Below are positions 1 to 5,627 of a DNA stretch of 8,041 nt, one piece after another. The stretch covers positions 1-8,041 of the forward strand of contig JADFOC010000102.1 of assembly GCA_022563075.1 (NCBI GenBank), in the 5' to 3' direction. The number at the start of each line of letters is the position of its first letter. Position 1 is the stretch's first letter. This stretch comes from Pseudomonadota bacterium (GTDB lineage Bacteria > Pseudomonadota > Gammaproteobacteria > Pseudomonadales > Pseudohongiellaceae). The position numbers and the translations under genes were made by a program. The notes under the pieces were generated by a model. It was given only the letters and a program-made list of their open reading frames with translations. It was not told the origin of the DNA and made no database searches.

Positions 1-3
1 ATT

Positions 4-50
4 AGCCTTTAGCGATCAGGATTCAGTCTATTGACTGATAGCTGAAGGCT
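4..50. repeat. Imperfect 16-bp inverted repeat with a nested hairpin
   Basis: The left arm AGCCTTTAGCGATCAG (4-19) and right arm CTGATAGCTGAAGGCT (35-50) are reverse complements apart from two positions. Inside, TCAGTC (23-28) and GACTGA (33-38) form a perfect 6-bp stem over a TATT loop, so two mutually exclusive hairpins are possible. It lies 26 bases past the stop codon of the small membrane protein gene (minus strand) and could help end its transcript. There is no clear T-run on the minus strand after the stem, so it is not a textbook intrinsic terminator. It could also be the edge of a dispersed intergenic repeat. Confidence 0.55.
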
Positions 51-65
51 GACTGGCTGAAGGCC
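41..65. repeat. Short direct repeat GCTGAAGGC, 15-bp period
   Basis: GCTGAAGGC occurs at 41-49 and again at 56-64, with the related GCTGACTG between them. The first copy overlaps the right arm of the inverted repeat at 4-50. The pattern looks like low-complexity, degenerate 7-8-mer repeats seen between genes in some bacteria. No function is claimed. Confidence 0.4.
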
Positions 66-75
66 CGTGGTGTAA

Positions 76-273
76 TCAACGGCCTCTGCGATTGATGTTC
101 TTGGCCCACCTTATTCCGAAAAACAGAATGGCAAAAGCGACGACGATTATCACAGAGCCGAGCGCGCTGTCGCCTTCCCCAAACGCGCGCAACCCCAGGG
201 ATATGACGATAAACCCGACTATGCCAGTGAATAGGCGCACAATCGTAGCGAAGTAAGGGCCGCGCGAGTTCAC
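76..273 (-). CDS. Small two-helix membrane protein, unknown function
   Basis: This encodes 65 residues and starts with GTG (271-273). An AAGGTGA Shine-Dalgarno-like sequence (278-284, minus strand) sits four bases upstream and supports that start. Two hydrophobic stretches are seen: about residues 8-27 (with IVRLFTGIVGFIVISLGL) and about 37-57 (with SVIIVVAFAILFFGIRW). The tail is basic (KNINRRGR). The two helices are joined by a short acidic loop (GEGDSA), which fits an inner-membrane hairpin with its basic tail in the cytoplasm. I do not recognise a named family. It lies 52 bases downstream of the sensor kinase stop, on the same strand, but has its own promoter-like sequence. It may be independently expressed. 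The alternative frame across this locus is a shadow, because only this frame gives coherent helices. Confidence 0.65.
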   Translation of the reverse strand: MNSRGPYFATIVRLFTGIVGFIVISLGLRAFGEGDSALGSVIIVVAFAILFFGIRWAKNINRRGR

Positions 274-324
274 GCAATCACCTTGCTATGATAATTATTA
301 GATTAGAGTCGTTGGCGGCTGTAT

Positions 325-354
325 ATCATACTCTGCGTGGCGAACATCTATCAA
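325..354 (-). promoter_or_regulatory. Sigma-70-type promoter for the small membrane protein gene
   Basis: On the minus strand, TTGATA (349-354) and TATGAT (325-330) each match five of six bases of the -35 and -10 consensus, with an 18-base spacer. The -10 box overlaps the TGA stop of the sensor kinase frame (326-328). Transcription would begin near 318, giving a leader of about 45 bases before the GTG at 273. Confidence 0.5.
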
Positions 355-1675
355 GATTCGCGCGCACTTTGCGCGTCAACGTTGCAAGCGAGAACGGCTT
401 GGGGAGAAATTCGACGTCAGACTCCATTAGCATCGCCTGGAAGCGGTCATCAGACGTGTAACCCGACGTATACATTACACACACATCTGGGCGAACGATT
501 TTGATTCGCTCCACCAGTTCTTTTCCACCGATGAAAGGCATGACAAGGTCTGTCAGAATTAAGTCTATGGTCTGGTCTGGGTTTTCCTCGATCAAATGCA
601 GCGCCACAGCTCCGTTTTCGGCTTGAATCACGGTATAGCCGTGGTCGGTTAACACTTCTGAGGCTACCGACCTAACCAAAGGCTCATCCTCAACCAGAAG
701 AATAGTCTCTCTACCAGTGGGCAAGCTTTGTGTCGCGTCATCGAGCTTCTCTGGACTAACCGATTCCGCAACTAGCGGTAGGTAAACCCTGAACGTAGTG
801 CCCCCTTCATGTGTGCTGTCTACGGCTATGTGGCCTCCGCTTTGAGCTATGATGCCATAACAGGTAGACAAACCTAAACCGGTGCCTTTGCCTTGCCCTT
901 TGGTGGTGTAAAAAGGCTCGAATATCTTGGCCAGATGCTCGGCATCCATGCCCACTCCGTTATCCGTCACCCGCAGCATCGCATAGTCACCCGGCGCCAG
1001 CCGACCGTAGAGGTATTCTCTTTCCACATCGAGATGGGTGGAATTCACTCTAATAGAAATGCTGCCAGCTTGATCGCCGTGGGCTTCCGCGGCATTCGTG
1101 ATGAGATTGATGATCACTTGTTCAATATGGGTAGGATCTGCCATCACCGGCAGTGAGTTTGAGGCAATTTCCTTTTTGATGATAAGAGTTTTTGGAATAC
1201 CGGCCTGTAAAATTTCCAGTGACTCTTCGACTAAATGAGGAAGATTGGTAACTATTTTCTTGCCTGAGGATTGTCGAGAGAAGGTCAGTATCCGACCCAA
1301 CAGTGACTTCGCCTTCTCACAGGCAGTCATCAAATTTTTGAGCAGAGGCGACGCCCGGCTATGGTCGGCGAATTCCACTTTCAACAGATCAGTTATCCCG
1401 GTAATTACGCCAAGTATATTGTTAAAGTCATGCGCAATACCGCCGGCCAGGGTACCGATAGACTCGATCTTCTGAGATTGCTGCACCTGGTGCTCAAGTC
1501 GTTGTCGTTCTGCATCGCTGGCCTTGCGCTGGGAGATATCTCGAGTCACGCCGACCCACTCGGTCGGCTCACCCGATGCACAAGGCAATGGCTGGGCAAC
1601 TATTTCACACCAGCCCGTACCCCCCATCCTTGGTGTACATTTCGATCTCGAGCACTTGACTTTCGGTGGAGCCAT
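326..1675 (-). CDS. Kinase and receiver part of the split hybrid histidine kinase
   Basis: This is a 449-residue open frame. Residues 1-16 are out-of-frame material, and genuine homology starts at about residue 17 with the end of a PAS domain. The linker VGVTRDISQRK (about 41-51) leads into HisKA with the H-box LAGGIAHDFNNIL, phospho-acceptor His82 (codon 1430-1432). HATPase_c follows, with the N-box EQVIINLITNAAEA (about 185-198), G1 DNGVGMD (238-244), F-box IFEPFYTT (251-258) and G2 GKGTGLGLS (262-270). A receiver domain occupies about 323-441, with acidic residues E329/D330, phospho-acceptor Asp376 in LILTDLVMP (codon 548-550), and Lys426 in LPKPF. All catalytic residues are present, so this part would be competent if translated. 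It ends with its own receiver and no HPt domain, so a separate phosphotransfer protein or partner would be needed. No response regulator with a DNA-binding domain is in the window. Confidence 0.85.
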   Translation of the reverse strand: MAPPKVKCSRSKCTPRMGGTGWCEIVAQPLPCASGEPTEWVGVTRDISQRKASDAERQRLEHQVQQSQKIESIGTLAGGIAHDFNNILGVITGITDLLKVEFADHSRASPLLKNLMTACEKAKSLLGRILTFSRQSSGKKIVTNLPHLVEESLEILQAGIPKTLIIKKEIASNSLPVMADPTHIEQVIINLITNAAEAHGDQAGSISIRVNSTHLDVEREYLYGRLAPGDYAMLRVTDNGVGMDAEHLAKIFEPFYTTKGQGKGTGLGLSTCYGIIAQSGGHIAVDSTHEGGTTFRVYLPLVAESVSPEKLDDATQSLPTGRETILLVEDEPLVRSVASEVLTDHGYTVIQAENGAVALHLIEENPDQTIDLILTDLVMPFIGGKELVERIKIVRPDVCVMYTSGYTSDDRFQAMLMESDVEFLPKPFSLATLTRKVRANLDRCSPRRV

Positions 1676-2075
1676 TACCCATTAATTGCCTGGCCTGACT
1701 GAAGGATTCCGCTGTCATGGATTCGGCTAGAGGAGTCGCCATATACTCCGCTGGCGTAAAACCCGTCAAGGCCTGAATCGAAGGACTGCAATAGCTGATA
1801 GATCTAGTCGCGGTATTCCAGGTCGAGATCACATCTTTCGTGTTCGATGCCAGCAAGCGATATCGCGCCTCACTTTCTCGTACCTGCTTTTCGCTGGCAG
1901 CTACTTTGGCATGTGCCAGTTTCGTCCGCCGCAGCGAGACCGACTGAAATAACAGCATGCCCAGCAACAGCAAGATCAGATTAGCTACTGAAATAATCAA
2001 AATCGGATATTGTTGCCAGAGTGTGACCGGGGCATTGATCAACTCATAGGGAGTTTCGAGTCGCTCGAGTGGCAA
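1605..2075 (-). CDS. Transmembrane helix and PAS part of the split hybrid kinase
   Basis: This is a 156-residue open frame whose first usable codon in this frame is a TTG at 2073-2075. It is unlikely to be an independent start, since the coding frame continues upstream across the frameshift. PYELINAPVTLWQQYP precedes a hydrophobic segment at about residues 24-46 (with ILIISVANLILLLLGMLLF). A charged linker helix follows, then a PAS domain from about residue 66 (ESEARYRLLASNTKDVI...SISYCSPSIQALTGFTPAEY). The PAS domain is cut before its last strand, where the frame runs into a stop just past the G6 run (minus strand) at 1620-1625. The true continuation is in the neighbouring frame. Confidence 0.8.
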   Translation of the reverse strand: MPLERLETPYELINAPVTLWQQYPILIISVANLILLLLGMLLFQSVSLRRTKLAHAKVAASEKQVRESEARYRLLASNTKDVISTWNTATRSISYCSPSIQALTGFTPAEYMATPLAESMTAESFSQARQLMGNGSTESQVLEIEMYTKDGGYGLV

Positions 2076-3057
2076 ATTCCAGCGTTGTACCTGATGGCCA
2101 ATCGTAAATACTTTTTGTGCTCGCTCTCGAATAGACTGGCGCAGTAATCTCTCCAGACAACAGCCTGGTAGCCATTTGCGCAGCCGCTACGGCGTACTCT
2201 TTCGCCGTCGAGAGATTACCACCGGCGATTCCAGTGCCAATCAAATAGTCGGTGATGCCGAACACCGGTACCGAACTCACTTCAGGCAATTGGGGGTTAA
2301 TCGCCGATCCATCACTAAGGGATACATTGAGTAAAGAAAGCACCGCTGACTCGTCGCTCAATTGACTGACACTCGACAACAGGTTTTCCGTTTCGAGTCC
2401 GACGTGATAGTTAAATTCGACTCGGTCTGTGAACTGGCCAGAGATTTCTTTGACACGATTCAGATAGACCAGATCGATTGCACTGCCGCCACTGAATACT
2501 TCGATGGTGTGAATGCCAGGTCGCAGTATCAGCATCTGCTCAATCGTGGTGCTGATGGATTTCCGCCATACTGAAGGAACGATAGCCACTGGACTAGCAC
2601 TGATACTGGTGGGCAGTTGTTCGAAACCCGCCAGCACCAACACCGATGGTAAGTCGAATTTTTCCTGAATTTCCAGGTAAAAATCGACGGCATCTGGAAA
2701 CACTGCCACGACCAAATCGACGTTCTGCTCCAGGATCATGGATTCCAGGTGTTGCTGTAAACGCCGCCTCGCCTCGGGTGTGCGAGCCTCTTCTATGCCG
2801 AGATGTTGAATGGAAAGGTCAGTTCCCGAGGTGGAGGTGGACGCCCGGGCAGCGGCAAAGGCCTGATCAAACTGTTGGTCCCAGACACTCTCGACCCAAA
2901 ATCCATGCAACACCAGGATCCGTTCTACGGACTGGGCCTGCAGCGCCGAACACAATCCCCAGACCAGGAAAAATAGGCTTATGGAAAATAGGCGACGCGG
3001 TCCTGTAAGGACATTTCCTAAATCCCTTCCTCCCATTTCGATCGATTCAGCCCGCAC
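2044..3057 (-). CDS. Periplasmic substrate-binding-like sensor part of the split hybrid kinase
   Basis: This is a 337-residue open frame from a GTG at 3055-3057. An in-frame ATG at 3034-3036 (residue 8) places the signal peptide closer to the N terminus and is my preferred start, though neither has a strong ribosome-binding site. A signal sequence or anchor covers about 20-42 (RRLFSISLFFLVWGLCSALQ, then AQS). The family-typical RILVLHGF opens the mature domain at about 46. The domain resembles ABC-transporter substrate-binding proteins (PF04392-like) that are found fused to PAS/histidine kinases, with VLVLAGFEQLP and GTGIAGGNLSTAKEYAVAAAQMATRLLSGE as recognisable segments. Residues after W320 are out of frame because of the extra base at 2096-2097. 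By family, the domain would bind a small periplasmic ligand, but the sequence does not reveal which. No ABC permease or ATPase gene is nearby, in line with a sensor rather than a transport role. Confidence 0.8.
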   Translation of the reverse strand: MRAESIEMGGRDLGNVLTGPRRLFSISLFFLVWGLCSALQAQSVERILVLHGFWVESVWDQQFDQAFAAARASTSTSGTDLSIQHLGIEEARTPEARRRLQQHLESMILEQNVDLVVAVFPDAVDFYLEIQEKFDLPSVLVLAGFEQLPTSISASPVAIVPSVWRKSISTTIEQMLILRPGIHTIEVFSGGSAIDLVYLNRVKEISGQFTDRVEFNYHVGLETENLLSSVSQLSDESAVLSLLNVSLSDGSAINPQLPEVSSVPVFGITDYLIGTGIAGGNLSTAKEYAVAAAQMATRLLSGEITAPVYSRASTKSIYDWPSGTTLEFATRATRNSL

Positions 3058-3230
3058 GCCATTTCCGTCTCATATAAACAGCAGAAGCGAAGTATAGCCG
3101 TGGATTGATAGATCTGCTGGATTACCTATCCTGCGTGGCATGCAAAGCGTGGAGATGAGGACTGCTGGTCTGGATAAATGTGCTACCGCCAAAGCGAGGT
3201 AACTAAGGGATACGTTAAAGCAAAGGGCGA

Positions 3231-3259
3231 TAGACTTCATCCGGGATAGCTTTTATTCT
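3231..3259 (+). promoter_or_regulatory. Weak sigma-70-like promoter before the haem-motif protein gene
   Basis: TAGACT (3231-3236) and TATTCT (3254-3259) are spaced by 17 bases, each matching four of six consensus positions. They lie about 40 bases before the ATG at 3298. The rest of the 240-base divergent region (3058-3297) shows no convincing operator. On the minus strand a TATACT -10-like hexamer (3091-3096) points toward the kinase but lacks a -35. Confidence 0.3.
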
Positions 3260-3284
3260 CCCTATTCACTGGAACACTTTGGCC

Positions 3285-3292
3285 GGGAGAGG
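3285..3292 (+). promoter_or_regulatory. Strong ribosome-binding site fixing the start at 3298
   Basis: GGGAGAGG lies five bases before ATG 3298. A second in-frame ATG at 3304 is less well placed. Confidence 0.7.
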
Positions 3293-3297
3293 CAACC

Positions 3298-5475
3298 ATG
3301 CAAATGCAATTGAATTGTAGATTTGGATTCAAAGCTGCCGTAGCACTGCTGGCTGGCAGTCTGCTCTGGCTCGCTGCGGGAGTCAGCGCCCAGGTATCGA
3401 TCGATGACGACGACATCGGCGGCGTGGTGCGTGGAACCAATGGTCCGGAAGCCGGCGTCTGGGTCATCGCCGAGACGGATGAATTCGATACCCTGTACCG
3501 CAAGATCGTGGTGACCGATGCTGACGGCCGCTATGTGCTGCCGGACCTGCCGAGCGCCAACTACTATGTCTGGGTGCGCGGCTATGGTCTAAAAGATTCC
3601 GAGCCGGTCACCGGCAGACCGGGGTCGTCCCTCGACCTGCAGGCGGTACAGGCGGTCACTCCGCGCGAGGCCGCTCAGGTCTACCCGGCCAACTACTGGT
3701 ATTCACTGATCGAGGTACCGCCGCAGAGTGAGTTTCCGGGGACCGGAGACAGTGGCAACGGCATCTCGCCAGGCATGCGCACCCAGGCTAACTGGATCGA
3801 CGGTCTGAAACAGGGCTGTCAGCTGTGTCACCAACTTGGCAACCAGGCGACACGAGAGATCGCCAACCTCGCCGACTTTGAGACCACTGCCGCGGCCTGG
3901 ACCCATCGCACCAGGGCCGGCCAGCGCGGTGGCCTGATGAGTGCCGGGCTGCGCCGCTTCGGCGCCGACCACGCGGTGGCGGCCTATGCCGACTGGACCG
4001 ACCGTATCCTGGCCGGCGAAGTGCCACCGATGCCACCACGCCCGCAGGGGCTGGAGCGCAACGTGGTGCTGACCATGTGGGAATGGGGGGGTGCGACTGG
4101 GTATATCCATGATGAGATCTCTAGCGACAAACGCGACCCGAGTGTGAACGCGGGCGGCCCGATCTACGGCGTAGGATTCGCCAACGATAAGCTGGTGTGG
4201 GTCGACCCGGTCACGAATGAAGCTCAGGCCATCAAGATTCCCGTCCGAGACCAACCCGGCGAGGGGGATTTCAGATCTTACATCGACCAGAGCAACCTCG
4301 AACCGTCTATAGTCTGGGGAGACGAGCTGCTCTGGGACAACCCGGGAAATCCCCACAATCCAATGATGGACGGGCAAGGCCGGGTGTGGATGACTCACCA
4401 GATCCGCGGACCAAGCAACCCGGATTGGTGTCGGCAAGGGTCGAGTAACCCTTATGCCCAGCACTATCCCCTTACCCGTGCCGCACGTCACGTCGCCTTC
4501 TACGACCCCGCCGACGAAACAGTCGAATTGATCGACACCTGTTTCAACACCCACCACCTGCAGTTCGGATTCGAGGACAGTGAACGGCTGTATTTCAGCT
4601 CGGTGGGTCCGGTCATCGGCTGGCTCGATGTCGAGGTCTACGAGGAGACCGGAGACGCGCAAGCGGCCCAGGGCTGGTGCCCGATAATCGTAGACACCAA
4701 CGGGGACGGCCGCATTACCGAGTGGGTGAGCCGCAGCGCCGAGCTCGACCCCACCAAGGACAAGGAGATGGGTGGCGGTTGGTACGGGATCGTGCCGGAC
4801 CCCACCGAGGAGCACGTGGTCTGGGCCGCCGCCGGCGGAGTACCGGGACAGATCGTGCGGCTCGATCTTGGCGACAACCCGCCATTCACTTGCATCGCCG
4901 AGTACTACCAACCGCCGTTCAATAATCCGGATGCCCCGATTCAGGGTTACTCACCCCGGGGCATCGACATCACCACCGACGGCATCGTCTGGACGGCGCT
5001 GTCTGGCAGCGGCCACATGGCCAGCTTCGACCGCAGCAAATGCGACGTCTTGAACGGTCCCACCGCCACCGGCCAGCACTGTGCCGCTGGCTGGACTCTG
5101 CATGCCACACCGGGACCCCAGATGAAGGGTGTCACCGACCACGGCAGTGCCGACTTCCACTACTACAGCTGGGTGGACCAGCACAACACCCTGGGTCTGG
5201 GCCACAACATCCCCATCGCCACCGGTAGCACATCGGATTCCCTGCTGGCGTTTCTACCCCAGGAAGAGGAATTCGTCATCATGCGCGTCCCCTATCCGTT
5301 GGGGTTTTACTCACGCGGCATGGACGGCCGCATCGACGACCCCAATGCCGGCTGGAAGGGCCGCGGCGTCTGGGCCGACTACGGCACCAACGCGGTGTGG
5401 CACACCGAAGGCGGTAAGGGCACCCAGGGCAACCTGGTGAAATTCCAGATTCGGCCGGATCCGCTGGCGCACTGA
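3298..5475 (+). CDS. Exported carboxypeptidase-regulatory-like / CXXCH / beta-propeller protein of unknown function
   Basis: This encodes 725 residues. A Sec signal peptide covers about 1-32 (basic NCRFGFK, hydrophobic AAVALLAGSLLWLAAG, then VSAQ). A carboxypeptidase-regulatory-like beta-sandwich follows at about 38-118 (GPEAGVWVIAETDEF, TDADGRYVLPDLP). One haem-c-type CXXCH, CQLCH at 174-178 (3817-3831), lies in a helical segment (about 160-250). MPP at 245-247 offers a possible but unproven axial Met. From about 285 to the end there are propeller-like repeats (GRVWMTHQ, GIVWTALSG, AVWHTEGGKG), reminiscent of virginiamycin B lyase-like propellers. DTNGDGRI (466-473) looks like a calcium-binding loop. 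Six cysteines (378, 415, 461, 532, 582, 595) could form disulfides in the periplasm. From memory, it matches a conserved family usually annotated only as 'carboxypeptidase regulatory-like domain-containing protein', of unknown reaction. The C terminus (GKGTQGNLVKFQIRPDPLAH) looks complete. The gene is markedly more G+C-rich than its neighbours. Confidence 0.85.
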   Translation: MQMQLNCRFGFKAAVALLAGSLLWLAAGVSAQVSIDDDDIGGVVRGTNGPEAGVWVIAETDEFDTLYRKIVVTDADGRYVLPDLPSANYYVWVRGYGLKDSEPVTGRPGSSLDLQAVQAVTPREAAQVYPANYWYSLIEVPPQSEFPGTGDSGNGISPGMRTQANWIDGLKQGCQLCHQLGNQATREIANLADFETTAAAWTHRTRAGQRGGLMSAGLRRFGADHAVAAYADWTDRILAGEVPPMPPRPQGLERNVVLTMWEWGGATGYIHDEISSDKRDPSVNAGGPIYGVGFANDKLVWVDPVTNEAQAIKIPVRDQPGEGDFRSYIDQSNLEPSIVWGDELLWDNPGNPHNPMMDGQGRVWMTHQIRGPSNPDWCRQGSSNPYAQHYPLTRAARHVAFYDPADETVELIDTCFNTHHLQFGFEDSERLYFSSVGPVIGWLDVEVYEETGDAQAAQGWCPIIVDTNGDGRITEWVSRSAELDPTKDKEMGGGWYGIVPDPTEEHVVWAAAGGVPGQIVRLDLGDNPPFTCIAEYYQPPFNNPDAPIQGYSPRGIDITTDGIVWTALSGSGHMASFDRSKCDVLNGPTATGQHCAAGWTLHATPGPQMKGVTDHGSADFHYYSWVDQHNTLGLGHNIPIATGSTSDSLLAFLPQEEEFVIMRVPYPLGFYSRGMDGRIDDPNAGWKGRGVWADYGTNAVWHTEGGKGTQGNLVKFQIRPDPLAH

Positions 5476-5513
5476 GAAAGCAAATCTAAAAATCCAAGGA
5501 AGAAAAAGCATGT

Positions 5514-5534
5514 AAGGGGTCAGGGCTCCTTTTT
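5514..5534 (+). terminator. Weak intrinsic-terminator-like hairpin after the 725-residue gene
   Basis: AAGGGG (5514-5519) can pair with CTCCTT (5526-5531), with one G-T pair, over the loop TCAGGG. Three further T residues follow (5532-5534). The stem is short, so termination may be partial. The string GGGGTCAGGGCTCC also resembles a GGGGTCAGAGCCC-type element that I recall from gammaproteobacterial intergenic and REP-like repeats. That resemblance is from memory only. Confidence 0.35.
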
Positions 5535-5594
5535 CATACCGCGGGGCGAGATTAATTGGCTGATAGTGCCGGCTGAGATGCGGAAAGTGTACTC

Positions 5595-5611
5595 TTGAAC
5601 AGTTAATTCAA
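5595..5611. promoter_or_regulatory. Small palindrome TTGAA-N7-TTCAA before the amidohydrolase
   Basis: TTGAA (5595-5599) and TTCAA (5607-5611) form a perfect inverted repeat ending 16 bases before the ATG at 5628. The position would suit an operator for a dimeric regulator acting on the amidohydrolase. Five-base arms in an AT-rich stretch could also be chance. Confidence 0.25.
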
Positions 5612-5627
5612 CTCTGACGACGCAGCT

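Larger units (their letters stand above)
326..3036 (-). pseudogene. Hybrid sensor histidine kinase with substrate-binding-like sensor domain, broken by two frameshifts
   Basis: This is the composite gene. Three overlapping open frames encode, in the correct order, parts of one hybrid two-component kinase: signal peptide, ABC-type substrate-binding-like domain, transmembrane helix, PAS, HisKA, HATPase_c and receiver. Removing one base near 2096-2097 and one from the C6 run at 1620-1625 joins them into a single frame of exactly 902 codons plus stop, from the ATG at 3036. At the first joint the repaired protein reads YDWHQVQRWNLPLERL. This matches the DW(R/H)Q..RW pattern that normally links this sensor domain to its membrane helix. 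At the second it reads TKDGGTGWCEIV, a normal PAS ending. No other defects are seen, so the lesions are recent, or they are sequencing or assembly errors. If intact, it would sense a periplasmic ligand and relay phosphate from His to its own receiver Asp. Confidence 0.85.

Noticed and set aside
1361..1702. A 113-codon plus-strand frame opposite the kinase
   Set aside because: It is antisense to the conserved H-box and PAS region, has no ribosome-binding site and no recognisable protein features.
1605..3057. Treating the three kinase frames as three independent genes, for example a free binding protein beside a separate kinase
   Set aside because: The overlaps, the out-of-frame tails, the split PAS domain and the exact restoration of a 902-codon frame by two one-base changes show they are parts of one gene.
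3091..3096. Minus-strand TATACT as the kinase promoter -10 box
   Set aside because: No acceptable -35 hexamer exists 16-18 bases upstream, so it is mentioned only in passing.
3126..3146. Repeated GCGTGG around a GCATGC palindrome in the divergent region, as an operator
   Set aside because: The repeats are six bases long and not symmetrically placed about either promoter candidate, so they are within chance for this composition.
3703..4911. A 402-codon open frame on the minus strand inside the 725-residue gene
   Set aside because: It lies antisense to a gene with a signal peptide, recognisable domains and a strong ribosome-binding site. Its protein has no domain logic and is explained by high third-position G+C.
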